From contig NZ_JOIZ01000002.1 in assembly GCF_000721605.1 (NCBI RefSeq), positions 186,001-250,000 of the forward strand: a stretch of 64,000 nucleotides of DNA, given 5' to 3'. The position numbers and the translations under genes were made by a program. How positions within the stretch are numbered: the first letter of the stretch is position 1; each line of letters begins with the position of its first letter. Shown here piece after piece: positions 42,372 through 51,592 of the stretch. The notes under the pieces were generated by a model that was not told the DNA's origin, did not search any database, and saw only the letters and a list, made by a program, of their open reading frames with translations. This stretch comes from Streptomyces sp. NRRL S-37 (GTDB lineage: Bacteria > Actinomycetota > Actinomycetes > Streptomycetales > Streptomycetaceae).

Positions 42372-43403
42372 TCAGCGGTCGACGAGCCGGTCGAACTGCG
42401 TGGTGGTGTGCCGGAGATGGGCCACCAGCTCCTCGCCCACCGTCGGTTCCGGCGCGTCCGCGGGCACGAACAGGATCGACACCTGCATGTGCGGCGGCTC
42501 GGCGAACCAGCGCTGCTTGCCGCCCCAGACGAACGGCGAGAGGTTGCGGTTGACCGTGGCGAGGCCGGCGCGGGCGACGCCCTTGGCCCGCGGCATGACG
42601 CCGTGCAGCGCCTTGGGGGCCTCCAGACCCACACCGTGCGACGTACCGCCCGCCACGACCACCAGATAGCCGTCGGAGGCGGCCTTCTGCTGCCGGTAGC
42701 CGAACCGGTCGCCCTTGGCGACGCGCGTGACGTCCAGGACGGCGCCCCGGTACTCGGTGGCCTCGTGGTCCCCCAGCCAGAGCCGGGTGCCGATCCGGGC
42801 GCGGAAGCGGGTCTGCGGGAACTGCTGCTGCAGCCGGGCGAGGTCGTCGGCCTTGAGGTGGCTCACGAACATGGTGTGCAGCGGGAGACGGGCCGCCCGC
42901 AGGCGGTCCATCCAGCCGATGACCTCCTCGACGGCGTCCGAACCGTCGGTGCGGTCCAGCGGCAGATGGATGGCGAAGCCCTCCAGCCGGACGTTCTCTA
43001 TCGCGGAGTGCAGCTGAGGCAGGTCCTGCTCGCTGATGCCGTGCCGCTTCATCGAGGACATCACCTCGATGACCACCCGGGCGCCGACCAGGCCGTACAC
43101 GCCGTCGACGGACGACACCGAGCGGATGACCCGGTCGGGCAGCGGCACCGGCTCCTCGCCGCGCCGGTACGGCGTCAGCACCAGCAGGTCACCGCCGAAC
43201 CAGTCCTTGATCCGGGCGGCCTCGTACGTCGTGCCGACGGCGAGGACGTCCGAGCCCAGCCGGGTGGCCTCCTCGGCCAGCCGCTCGTGGCCGAAGCCGT
43301 AGCCGTTGCCCTTGCAGACCGGGACCAGCCCCGGGAACTGCTCCTGCACGTGCTTGTGATGCGCCCGCCAGCGCGCGGTGTCGACGTAGAGCGTGAGCGC
43401 CAT
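42372..43403 (-). CDS. Alanine racemase N-domain (PLP, fold type III) protein
   Basis: 343 residues. TIM-barrel PLP domain with the Lys in PVCKGNGYGFGHERLAEEA (residues 28-46), the Ala-racemase-type start. It differs from true Alr: the C-terminal half lacks the catalytic Tyr motif (usually GYxDG), having RFGYRQQKAASDGYLVVVAGG. A racemase or D-amino-acid-related role is likely from the neighbours (PBP and FemX), but no substrate can be named. It follows femX on the same strand, 83 bp away. Confidence 0.8.
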   Translation of the reverse strand: MALTLYVDTARWRAHHKHVQEQFPGLVPVCKGNGYGFGHERLAEEATRLGSDVLAVGTTYEAARIKDWFGGDLLVLTPYRRGEEPVPLPDRVIRSVSSVDGVYGLVGARVVIEVMSSMKRHGISEQDLPQLHSAIENVRLEGFAIHLPLDRTDGSDAVEEVIGWMDRLRAARLPLHTMFVSHLKADDLARLQQQFPQTRFRARIGTRLWLGDHEATEYRGAVLDVTRVAKGDRFGYRQQKAASDGYLVVVAGGTSHGVGLEAPKALHGVMPRAKGVARAGLATVNRNLSPFVWGGKQRWFAEPPHMQVSILFVPADAPEPTVGEELVAHLRHTTTQFDRLVDR

Positions 43404-43486
43404 GGCCGGACCTGGAACCTTTCTCGTGGCTGCGGTGTATCAGAGGTAGGGGAGCGAATGGAGCCGCCGGAGCGGCGCGGCAGAGG

Positions 43487-44608
43487 TCAGCGGCGCGACA
43501 TGTAGATGTCGAGCGCCTTGTGGAGCAGCTTGTTCAGCGGGAAGTCCCACTCGCCGAGGTACTCGGCGGCCTGGCCGCCGGTGCCCACCTTGAACTGGAT
43601 CAGACCGAAGAGGTGGTCGGTCTCGTCCAGCGAGTCGGAGATGCCGCGCAGGTCGTAGACGGTCGCGCCGAGCGCGTAGGCGTCGCGCAGCATCCGCCAC
43701 TGCATCGCGTTCGAGGGCCGGACCTCGCGGCCGATGTTGTCGGAGGCGCCGTAGGAGTACCAGACGTGCCCGCCGACGATCAGCATCGTCGCCGCGGACA
43801 GGTTCACGCCGTTGTGCCGGGCGAAGTACAGCCGCATGCGGTTGGGGTCCTCGGTGTTGAGGGCCGACCACATGCGCTGGAAGTACGACAGCGGGCGGGG
43901 CCGGAAGTGGTCGCGCACGGCCGTGATCTCGTACAGCCGCTGCCACTCGGGCAGATCGTCGTAGCCGCCCTGGACGACCTCGACGCCGGCCTTCTCCGCC
44001 TTCTTGATGTTGCGGCGCCACAGCTGGTTGAAGTTCTTGTGGACCTCTTCCAGGGCACGGTTGGCCAGCGGCACCTGGTAGACGTAACGGGGCTGGACGT
44101 CCCCGAAGCCGGCGCCTCCGTCCTCGCCCTGCTGCCAGCCCATGCGGCGCAGCTTGTCGGCGACCTCGAAGGCGCGGGGCTCGATGAAGTCGGCCTCCAG
44201 ATCGCGCAGGCGCTTGACGTCCTGGTCCTGGATGCCGCGCTTGATGGTGGGGGCCTCCCAGCGCCGGATGATCACGGGCGGCCCCATCTTCACCGAGAAC
44301 GCGCCCTGCTGCTTCAGGTGGGCGAGCATCGGCTCGATCCACTCCTGGAGATTCGGCGCGAACCAGTTGATGACCGGGCCCTCGGGCAGGTAGGCGAGGT
44401 AACGCTTGATCTTGGGCAGCTGCCGGTAGAGCACAAGACCCGCGCCGACCATCTCGCCGGTCCGGTCGTCGAACCAGCCGAGGTTCTCCGAGCGCCATTC
44501 CGCCTTGACATCAGCCCAGGCCGGGACCTGCATGTGACTCGCCGACGGCAGACTCTGGATATAGGCCAGATGCTGCTCTCGACTGATGGTCCTCAGGGTC
44601 AGGCTCAT
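43487..44608 (-). CDS. femX: FemX-type peptidyltransferase (Fem family, GNAT-like)
   Basis: 373 residues, RBS GAGGAGC upstream. Two GNAT-type halves; motifs FNQLWRRNIKKAEKAGVEV and VWYSYGASDNIGREVRPSNAMQW, and the end LFGLIQFKVGTGGQAAEYLGEWDFPLNKLLHKAL are typical. In S. coelicolor FemX adds the first glycine to the branch of the lipid II precursor, and it is essential there unless a VanK is present. Upstream of the racemase-like gene. Confidence 0.9.
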   Translation of the reverse strand: MSLTLRTISREQHLAYIQSLPSASHMQVPAWADVKAEWRSENLGWFDDRTGEMVGAGLVLYRQLPKIKRYLAYLPEGPVINWFAPNLQEWIEPMLAHLKQQGAFSVKMGPPVIIRRWEAPTIKRGIQDQDVKRLRDLEADFIEPRAFEVADKLRRMGWQQGEDGGAGFGDVQPRYVYQVPLANRALEEVHKNFNQLWRRNIKKAEKAGVEVVQGGYDDLPEWQRLYEITAVRDHFRPRPLSYFQRMWSALNTEDPNRMRLYFARHNGVNLSAATMLIVGGHVWYSYGASDNIGREVRPSNAMQWRMLRDAYALGATVYDLRGISDSLDETDHLFGLIQFKVGTGGQAAEYLGEWDFPLNKLLHKALDIYMSRR

Positions 44609-44781
44609 TCGGGGCGCTCCTCGGGCTGGTGTGTCCCCATGGGTTCAGGGGCTCCGGCTCTCGCGCGAAGCCTACTGCGCCTCGGGGGCGCCCCGGTTGG
44701 GCGCACGGGACCTTCGCCCCGGCCCGCCGTCGGCCGGGGCGTTCGACGATGTTCGGAAGAGGGGGTAGGGGGTGCCCGACG
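44609..44781. other. Gap between femX and small membrane-protein gene
   Basis: A 173-bp gap between two same-strand genes. I see no gene or convincing hairpin in it. Confidence 0.3.
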
Positions 44782-45084
44782 TCAGCCGAAGAGGCCCCCG
44801 TGCGCCATGCCCAGGAAGAACCCGACCGCCGCGGCACCCAGACCCAGGACGAGACCGAACCGCTCGCGGGTCGTCACCGAGATCCACTGGCCGTACGCGC
44901 CGGTGAGGATCCCCACCAGGCCGGTCCAGGAGCTGAGCAGGTGCAGGTGGTGGAACATCGCCGTGATGAAGGCCGTGATGCCCAGCACCAGGGTCACCGC
45001 CATGAGGGTGTCCTGGAGCGGGTGGGGCTTGCCGTCCGTGGCGAAAAGGCCTCCGGCGGTGTTGGGTCGCAATGCCTGTGCCAT
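44782..45084 (-). CDS. Small three-helix membrane protein
   Basis: 100 residues, ATG at 45084 with a perfect AGGAGG upstream. Three hydrophobic helices (about 28-45, 50-68 and 77-95), N-terminus cytosolic, with His-rich HHLHLL between helices 1 and 2. It matches the small integral protein between femX and rpsF in other Streptomyces. Function unknown. Confidence 0.82.
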   Translation of the reverse strand: MAQALRPNTAGGLFATDGKPHPLQDTLMAVTLVLGITAFITAMFHHLHLLSSWTGLVGILTGAYGQWISVTTRERFGLVLGLGAAAVGFFLGMAHGGLFG

Positions 45085-45401
45085 GGGGCACCTCCTGCGA
45101 AAGGCGGCGGATCGTAGCGCCGTACACACCCGATGTGTACAGATTGACTGTCCCCGCGGCCGGATTTCAACCGGAAGCCGCTGTGCGGGTACTCTGTACC
45201 GTCCGCACCGGTCTCTGTCCGGACAGAGCCGGGCAAGCCGAGGAAGGACCACGGTCCGCCCCGGCCGGCCTGGAAGATCGCCGCCCGACCTCGATTGTCA
45301 GTGGCGGCTGTTTTACTGACAGGCATCGTTGCGGCAACGCATCACGACCCTCCTGCCACGGAACGACCGTGGCCGCTGAGTCCAAAGGAGGTGGGTTCCA
45401 C
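45085..45401. promoter_or_regulatory. rpsF upstream region
   Basis: A 317-bp divergent gap. It must hold the rpsF-ssb-rpsR-rplI promoter. A small stem (about 45157-45182, GCGGCCGG...CCGG AAGCCGC) is the only clear fold. I could not identify an S6:S18 leader motif with confidence. Confidence 0.4.
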
Positions 45402-45692
45402 ATGCGTCACTACGAGGTGATGGTCATCCTCGACCCCGACACCGAGGAGCGCGCTGTCTCCCCGCTGATCGAGAACTTCCTCTCTGTCGTCCGTGACGGC
45501 GGCGGAAAGGTCGAGAAGGTCGACACCTGGGGCCGTCGTCGTCTCTCGTACGAGATCAAGAAGAAGCCCGAGGGCATCTACTCGGTCATCGACCTGCAGG
45601 CCGAGCCTGCGGTCGTCAAGGAGCTCGACCGCCAGATGAACCTGAACGAGTCGGTCCTCCGGACCAAGGTCCTCCGCCCCGAGACCCACTGA
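45402..45692 (+). CDS. rpsF: 30S ribosomal protein S6
   Basis: 96 residues from the ATG at 45402 with AAAGGAGGT upstream. Start [19 protein letters not shown]; the S6 pattern includes [20 protein letters not shown] and [16 protein letters not shown]. It binds S18 on the 30S platform. First gene of the rpsF-ssb-rpsR-rplI operon. Confidence 0.98.
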   Translation: MRHYEVMVILDPDTEERAVSPLIENFLSVVRDGGGKVEKVDTWGRRRLSYEIKKKPEGIYSVIDLQAEPAVVKELDRQMNLNESVLRTKVLRPETH

Positions 45693-45768
45693 GCTCTCCC
45701 GCTCGGTTGATCCCGGGACACGAGTAGCAGCACAAGCAGCCAGCAGCAAACCCGCCGAGAGGTTCCCC

Positions 45769-46356
45769 ATGGCAGGCGAGACCGTCATCACGGTCGTCGG
45801 CAATCTTGTCGACGACCCCGAGCTGCGCTTCACCCCGTCCGGTGCGGCCGTCGCGAAGTTCCGTGTCGCGTCGACCCCCCGCACCTTCGACCGTCAGACG
45901 AACGAGTGGAAGGACGGCGAGAGCCTGTTCCTGACCTGCTCGGTCTGGCGTCAGGCGGCGGAGAACGTCGCCGAGTCGCTCCAGCGAGGCATGCGCGTCA
46001 TTGTGCAGGGCCGGCTGAAGCAGCGGTCCTACGAGGACCGTGAGGGCGTCAAGCGCACGGTCTACGAGCTGGACGTCGAGGAAGTCGGCGCCAGCCTGCG
46101 CAACGCCACGGCCAAGGTCACCAAGACCACCGGCCGCGGTGGTCAGCAGGGTGGTGGCGGCTACGGCGGCGGTGGCGGCCAGGGTGGCGGCGGCTGGGGC
46201 GGCGGTCCCGGCGGTGGCCAGCAGGGCGGCGGCGCTCCCGCCGACGACCCGTGGGCGACCGGCGCTCCCGCCGGTGGCCAGCAGGGTGGCGGCGGCTGGG
46301 GCGGCGGCTCCGGCGGCAACAGCGGCGGCGGCTACTCGGACGAGCCCCCCTTCTAG
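45769..46356 (+). CDS. ssb: Single-stranded DNA-binding protein
   Basis: 195 residues. OB fold in the first 110 residues ([20 protein letters not shown] ... [38 protein letters not shown]), a Gly/Gln-rich linker (about 122-185) and a DDPWATG element near the end with acidic tip DEPPF that recruits repair and replication proteins. Gly-repeat DNA in the linker is unusually G-rich. Serves replication together with DnaB nearby. Confidence 0.97.
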   Translation: MAGETVITVVGNLVDDPELRFTPSGAAVAKFRVASTPRTFDRQTNEWKDGESLFLTCSVWRQAAENVAESLQRGMRVIVQGRLKQRSYEDREGVKRTVYELDVEEVGASLRNATAKVTKTTGRGGQQGGGGYGGGGGQGGGGWGGGPGGGQQGGGAPADDPWATGAPAGGQQGGGGWGGGSGGNSGGGYSDEPPF

Positions 46357-46399
46357 GCGGGGCCGCACCCACACTTCTTGATCACACAGGAGAAACATC

Positions 46400-46636
46400 A
46401 TGGCGAAGCCGCCTGTGCGCAAGCCTAAGAAGAAGGTCTGCGCATTCTGCAAGGACAAGGTCACGTACGTGGACTACAAGGACACGAACATGCTGCGGAA
46501 GTTCATTTCCGACCGCGGCAAGATCCGTGCCCGCCGCGTGACCGGCAACTGCACGCAGCACCAGCGTGACGTCGCCACGGCCGTCAAGAACAGCCGTGAG
46601 ATGGCGCTGCTGCCCTACACCTCCACTGCGCGATAA
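46400..46636 (+). CDS. rpsR: 30S ribosomal protein S18 (zinc-binding, C+ form)
   Basis: 78 residues, RBS ACAGGAGA upstream. [20 protein letters not shown] carries a C14-x2-C17 pair, and [10 protein letters not shown] supplies a further Cys and His, giving the zinc-binding (C+) form. Streptomyces often keep a second, zinc-free paralogue elsewhere for zinc starvation. Binds S6. Confidence 0.97.
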   Translation: MAKPPVRKPKKKVCAFCKDKVTYVDYKDTNMLRKFISDRGKIRARRVTGNCTQHQRDVATAVKNSREMALLPYTSTAR

Positions 46637-46654
46637 GGGAAGGGTGACCGACTC

Positions 46655-47101
46655 ATGAAGATCATCCTCACCCACGAGGTCTCCGGCCTCGGTGCCGCGG
46701 GTGACGTCGTCGACGTCAAGGACGGTTACGCTCGCAACTACCTGGTTCCGCGGAAGCTCGCGATCCGCTGGACCAAGGGCGGCGAGAAGGACGTCGAGCA
46801 GATCCGTCGTGCTCGCAAGATCCACGAGATCCAGACCATCGAGCAGGCCAACCAGGTGAAGGCCCAGCTCGAGGGCGTCAAGGTCCGCCTGGCCGTCCGC
46901 TCCGGCGACGCCGGCCGTCTCTTCGGTTCCGTCACCCCGGCCGACATCGCTTCGGCGATCAAGGCCGCCGGTGGTCCCGAGGTCGACAAGCGCCGCATCG
47001 AGCTGGGCTCGCCGATCAAGACGCTGGGCGCCCACGAGACGTCCGTGCGTCTGCACCCCGAGGTGGCCGCCAAGGTCGCCATCGAGGTCGTCGCCGGCTG
47101 A
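46655..47101 (+). CDS. rplI: 50S ribosomal protein L9
   Basis: 148 residues. Start [37 protein letters not shown] is typical of L9; the long helix connects to a C-domain ending [16 protein letters not shown]. Last gene of the rpsF operon, followed by a strong terminator. Confidence 0.97.
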   Translation: MKIILTHEVSGLGAAGDVVDVKDGYARNYLVPRKLAIRWTKGGEKDVEQIRRARKIHEIQTIEQANQVKAQLEGVKVRLAVRSGDAGRLFGSVTPADIASAIKAAGGPEVDKRRIELGSPIKTLGAHETSVRLHPEVAAKVAIEVVAG

Positions 47102-47129
47102 GTGCCGCGCTCGCTGAAGCAGTGAGCAT

Positions 47130-47159
47130 GGGGGCCGCACCCTTCGGGGTGCGGCCCCC
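47130..47159. terminator. Bidirectional terminator rplI / MATE
   Basis: A perfect 13-bp stem GGGGGCCGCACCC / GGGTGCGGCCCCC closed by a TTCG tetraloop, between convergent genes and 8 bp from parS-like site 8. Confidence 0.85.
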
Positions 47160-47167
47160 ATCGCCGT

Positions 47168-47181
47168 GTTCCACGTGAAAC
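47168..47181. promoter_or_regulatory. parS-like site 8 (one mismatch)
   Basis: GTTCCACGTGAAAC, one base (T to C) off the consensus. At the convergent rplI/MATE junction, next to the terminator hairpin. Confidence 0.8.
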
Positions 47182-47183
47182 GG

Positions 47184-48521
47184 TCAGCGTGCGGCGCCCG
47201 TGACGATCCAGCGGCCGGAGCGGGTGCGGAGCCACAGGGTCAGCATCCGCACGGTCATCATGAGCGTCATCGTGGCCCACAACGCGGTGAGTCCGCCCCC
47301 GAGTGAGGGGACCAGCAGGGCGGCGGGAGTGAACACCGCGAGGGTCAGCAGCATCGCCCAGGCCAGGTACGGTCCGTCGCCCGCGCCCATCAGGACCCCG
47401 TCCAGAACGAAGACGACGCCGCAGATCGGCTGGGACAGCGCCACCAGCACCAGAGCGGGCAGCGCCGCGTCCGTGACCGTGGCATCACTGGTGAACAGGG
47501 GCAGGAACACCGGCCGGGCGAGTACCACCAGGACACCGAGGACGACACCGACCGCGATACCCCACTCGACCATGCGACGGCATGCCTCACGGGCACCCCG
47601 GTCGTCGCCGGCGCCCAGATAACGCCCGATGATGGCCTGCCCGGCGATGGCGATGGCGTCCAGCGCGAAGGCGAGCAGGCTCCACAGGGAGAGGATGATC
47701 TGGTGGGCCGCGATCTCGGAGTCGCCGAGACGGGCGGCGACGGCTGTCGCGATCATCAGGATCGCCCGGAGTGAGAGGGTCCGGACCAGCAGGGGGACGC
47801 CCGCCCGGGCGGACGCCCTGATCCCGGCGGCGTCCGGGCGCAGCGACGTCCCGTGCCTGTGTGCTCCGCGCAGCACCACGGCCAGGTAGACCGAGGCCAT
47901 GCCGCACTGCGCGATGACGGTGCCCCAGGCGGAGCCCGCGATGCCCAGGCCGGCGCCGTAGACCAGGGCGACATTGAGTACACCGTTGGCGGCGAAGCCG
48001 GCGATGGCGACGTAGAGCGGTGTTCTGGTGTTCTGCAGTCCCCGCAGGACACCGGTCGCGGCGAGCACGACCAGCATGGCCGGTATGCCGAGTGTGGAGA
48101 TCCGCAGATAGGTGGTCGCGTGAGGAGCCGCCGTGTCGGAGGCGCCGAAGAGCTCCACGAGGGCGGGTGCCGTGGGCAGGACGACGGCCATGACGGTGGT
48201 GCCGAGGAGCAGGGCCAGCCAGATTCCGTCCATGCCCTGGCGGATGGCCGAAGGAAGGTCACCGGCTCCGACACGCCGGGCGACGGCGGCCGTGGTGGCG
48301 TAGGCCAGGAAGACGAAGACGCTCACGGCGGTCATCAGGAGGGCTGAGGCGACGCCGAGACCGGCGAGTTGTGCCGTGCCCAGATGGCCGACGACGGCGC
48401 TGTCCGCCATGACGAAGAGCGGCTCGGCGACGAGGGCGCCGAAGGCGGGGACTGCCAGCATGACGATTTCACGGTCATGCCGCCGTCGAGCGGCTCCGGG
48501 CCGCGCGGGGGCCTGTGTCAT
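47184..48521 (-). CDS. MATE family efflux transporter (DinF-like)
   Basis: 445 residues from the ATG at 48521 (MTQAPARPGAARRR). Twelve hydrophobic helices; the MATE pattern PLFVMADSAVVGHLGTAQLAGLG in the first half and the matching second half with LDAIAIAGQAIIGRYLGAGD. Na+- or H+-driven export of drugs or metabolites. No ribosome-binding purine run precedes the start; TAGATT at 48529-48534 (minus strand) ends 7 bp before the ATG, so the transcript may be leaderless. Cotranscription partners: none on this strand. Confidence 0.9.
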   Translation of the reverse strand: MTQAPARPGAARRRHDREIVMLAVPAFGALVAEPLFVMADSAVVGHLGTAQLAGLGVASALLMTAVSVFVFLAYATTAAVARRVGAGDLPSAIRQGMDGIWLALLLGTTVMAVVLPTAPALVELFGASDTAAPHATTYLRISTLGIPAMLVVLAATGVLRGLQNTRTPLYVAIAGFAANGVLNVALVYGAGLGIAGSAWGTVIAQCGMASVYLAVVLRGAHRHGTSLRPDAAGIRASARAGVPLLVRTLSLRAILMIATAVAARLGDSEIAAHQIILSLWSLLAFALDAIAIAGQAIIGRYLGAGDDRGAREACRRMVEWGIAVGVVLGVLVVLARPVFLPLFTSDATVTDAALPALVLVALSQPICGVVFVLDGVLMGAGDGPYLAWAMLLTLAVFTPAALLVPSLGGGLTALWATMTLMMTVRMLTLWLRTRSGRWIVTGAAR

Positions 48522-48982
48522 GTGCACCAATCTAATCGTCCACAGGTAAGAGATGCAAAGCTTTGTAGACCCTTACTTCGCGGCTCCGGGTGTGGGCTTG
48601 GGTACATCGCATGAAGCGATCTTGAGCCGACTGGGCAACTTTTTCTTCTGCACAGCCGGTGGATGATGAAAATGCAGGTCACGGGCCTGTGGATGTCAAA
48701 GGTTTGGGCTTGTTCACAAGGCTGTCCACCGGATCGTGCACAGGTTTCGCGGAGTTCTCCACAGCATTGGGCCACTCGTCCACAGGGCCTGTGGATAACC
48801 AGATTGGCTGACGGTGCCGACGGGCCTACGGTGGTCCGGCGCTCGCTCCGTCCACCGGTTTCAGAAACGCCACAAATCCGGCGAACGGCAACTGGAGTTG
48901 GGCCTCTTGATTTGTCAGTGCCGTGCCGTAGAACAAAGGGGCACGGCGAGGTCCGTTCCGGCGGACGGGAGGAGGTGGCTCG
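48522..48982. promoter_or_regulatory. MATE / dnaB divergent region with DnaA-box cluster
   Basis: A 461-bp gap without a credible gene. It holds DnaA-box-like 9-mers at 48536 (TCGTCCACA), 48688 (TGTGGATGT), 48710 (TTGTTCACA), 48722 (CTGTCCACC), 48755 (TTCTCCACA), 48776 (TCGTCCACA) and 48790 (TGTGGATAA, the exact E. coli-type box), both orientations, six of them within 111 bp. The dnaB promoter should be at its right end. Confidence 0.65.
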
Positions 48983-50461
48983 GTGAGCATTTCCGAGCCC
49001 TTGGACGACCCGTGGGCCGAGAGCGGACCCAGTGATCGTCTGCCCGCCTCCCGTCGCCGCGAGGACCGGGGCAGGGGCCGCGACGAGCAGCACGACCGCG
49101 GCCGGGACAACGGCGCGTGGGACGGCGGGGGCTCCGCGTTCGAAAGGGTGCCGCCGCAGGACCTCGAAGCCGAGCAGTCCGTGCTGGGCGGCATGCTGCT
49201 GTCCAAGGACGCCATCGCCGACGTCGTCGAGATCCTCAAGGGCCACGACTTCTACAAGCCGGCCCACGAGACCATCTACACGGCCATCCTCGACGTCTAC
49301 GCCAAGGGCGAGCCGGCCGACCCCATCACCATCGCCGCGGAGCTGACCAAACGCGGTGAGATCAACAAGGTCGGTGGGGCCTCGTACCTGCACAACCTCG
49401 TCCAGACGGTCCCCACGGCGGCCAACGCGGCCTACTACGCGGAGATCGTGCACGAGCGCGCCGTGCTGCGCCGCCTGGTCGAGGCCGGCACGCGCATCAC
49501 ACAGATGGGATACGCGGCCGACGACGACGTCGACGAGATCGTCAACCGCGCGCAGGCGGAGATCTACGCGGTCACCGAGCAGCGCACCAGCGAGGACTAC
49601 CTGCCGCTCGGCGACATCATGGAGGGCGCCCTCGACGAGATCGAGGCGATCGGATCGCGCAGCGGCGAGATGACCGGCGTGCCCACCGGGTTCACCGACT
49701 TCGACTCGCTCACCAACGGCCTGCACCCGGGGCAGATGATCGTCATCGCCGCGCGTCCCGCGATGGGCAAGTCGACGCTCGCCCTGGACTTCGCCCGGGC
49801 CGCATCCATCAAGAACAACCTGCCCAGCGTCATCTTCTCGCTGGAGATGGGCCGCAACGAGATCGCGATGCGTCTGCTCTCCGCCGAGGCGCGCGTCGCC
49901 CTGCACCACATGCGTTCCGGCACGATGACCGACGAGGACTGGACCCGTCTGGCACGCCGGATGCCGGACGTCTCCGCGGCACCGCTCTACATCGACGACT
50001 CCCCGAACCTGTCGATGATGGAGATCCGTGCCAAGTGCCGTCGTCTGAAGCAGCGCAACGATCTGAAACTGGTCGTCATCGACTACCTCCAGCTGATGCA
50101 GTCCGGCGGGTCCAAGCGGGCCGAGAGCCGCCAGCAGGAGGTCTCGGACATGTCCCGTAACCTCAAGCTGCTCGCCAAGGAGCTGGAGATCCCGGTCATC
50201 GCGCTCTCCCAGCTCAACCGTGGCCCCGAGCAGCGCACGGACAAGAAACCGATGGTCTCCGACCTGCGTGAGTCCGGGTCCATCGAGCAGGATGCCGACA
50301 TGGTCATCCTGCTGCACCGCGAGGACGCCTACGAGAAGGAGTCCCCGCGCGCCGGTGAGGCGGACCTGATCGTGGCGAAGCACCGAAACGGTCCGACGGC
50401 CACGATCACGGTCGCCTTCCAGGGCCACTACTCGCGCTTCGTGGACATGGCGCAGACCTGA
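48983..50461 (+). CDS. dnaB: Replicative DNA helicase DnaB
   Basis: 492 residues, GTG start with GGAGGAGG-like purines upstream. A 55-residue disordered start ([20 protein letters not shown]), the N-terminal DnaB domain ([16 protein letters not shown] ... ), and the RecA-like motor with Walker [26 protein letters not shown], Walker B VIDYLQLM and [29 protein letters not shown]. No intein is present. It is the ring helicase at the fork; DciA is its likely loader. Confidence 0.97.
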   Translation: [492 protein letters not shown]

Positions 50462-50581
50462 TCCGTCCCTGTCGTGGAAACTCGGATTCCGTTCCGGAAT
50501 CCACCACTTGCTCCGGACACGGACGTTCATGACCGCTTCCGGCCGGCCCCTCGGTCTCTCGCCCGTCCTGCGGAGGGCAGC

Positions 50582-51091
50582 GTGAGCAGGGCGGCGGCCC
50601 GGATCGGAGTGGGTACGCGCTGTTGGCGAACCGTCCCGGCAGAGCGCTGCACCCAGCTCCACCTGGACGAACACAGGTTCCTTCGGCAGATCGTCGCCCT
50701 CACCGGCTTCTCCCGCGGACTGCTGACCGATCTCGCCGAGGAGTACGGCATCCCGCTCCGCGCGGGCCTGCAGGACGACGAACACCGCGGCACCATCGAC
50801 CGCGCCTGGCTCATCGGGCAGTACGTCGTTCACCGCCGGACCCTGCCCGGTCTCGCCCAGGAGGAGGGGACGAGCCCCGCGGCCATGGCCCGCTGGGCGC
50901 ACAATCGAACGTGCCGGACATGGCCGCGGGACGAGATCCGCCCGGTTCGGCAGGAGCGTTGCCGCAGCGGTGCGAAAGCCCGGATCCGGAAGGTGGCCAT
51001 GGCAGTGCCGGCCGAGAGTTCGGACACGATGCCGAGGCTTCCTGACCTGAGGGCGGGGCGGCTGCCTCGCTGTCTTCCCGGGCGTGCGTGA
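50582..51091 (+). pseudogene. Possible degraded HTH-protein gene
   Basis: From GTG 50582: VSRAAARIGVGTRCWRTVPA. A plausible DNA-binding segment is DRAWLIGQYVVHRRTLPGLAQEEGTSPAAMARWA, which resembles HTH modules in Streptomyces transposition/TniQ-like proteins. After MARWAHNRT the expected basic tail is replaced by an unrelated run, and the start is weak, so a frameshifted or truncated remnant is my reading. A short functional protein of 169 residues cannot be excluded. Begins the accessory-looking stretch after dnaB. Confidence 0.4.
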
Positions 51092-51098
51092 CGAGCCG

Positions 51099-51572
51099 CT
51101 ATGCGCCACCTGAGCCGGTTTCAGCGCAGGGCTCTTCCTGTTGGACTATGCGTGCGAGGAGCTCCATGAGCTGGGTCCGCTCGGCAGGCGTCAAGGCGGC
51201 GGTCAGCTCATCGTTCGCCTCATGGCCCAGTTTCTCCGTCTGAAGCAGACGGCGTTTCCCGCTCGGCGAGAGGGTGATGGCGTTCTTGCGGCGGTCCTTG
51301 GCATCCGGCGCGCGGGTCACGAGGCCATCGTTCTGGAGGTCGTTGAGGATCGCGACCATGTCCTTGGGATCGATGCTCAGGCTGCGGCCCAGCTCGGCCT
51401 GCGATACGGGTCCCAGTTCGGCGACGGCCGACAGGACGGCATGGTGCATCATCCGCATGCCCACCTGAGCGAGGGCCTCGGCGACGAGCCGGTGCCCCCG
51501 AGCCGCGGCACGGCCCAGGAGCCAGCTGGGGAGGGAACGAATACGGGCGGGAGCGCGGGTGGTCTCGGGCAT
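51099..51572 (-). CDS. MarR family regulator
   Basis: 157 residues. Winged helix: VLSAVAELGPVSQAELGRSLSIDPKDMVAILNDLQNDGLVTRAPDAKDRRKNAITLSPSGKRRL. C-terminal helices for the dimer end with EEPCAETGSGGA. It is divergent from the oxidoreductase gene; a 50-bp dyad (51593-51642) in the shared gap covers both promoters, which suggests repression of both by MarR until an electrophile or quinone binds. Confidence 0.88.
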   Translation of the reverse strand: MPETTRAPARIRSLPSWLLGRAAARGHRLVAEALAQVGMRMMHHAVLSAVAELGPVSQAELGRSLSIDPKDMVAILNDLQNDGLVTRAPDAKDRRKNAITLSPSGKRRLLQTEKLGHEANDELTAALTPAERTQLMELLARIVQQEEPCAETGSGGA

Positions 51573-51592
51573 GGGGCCAGAGTAACCAGAAA

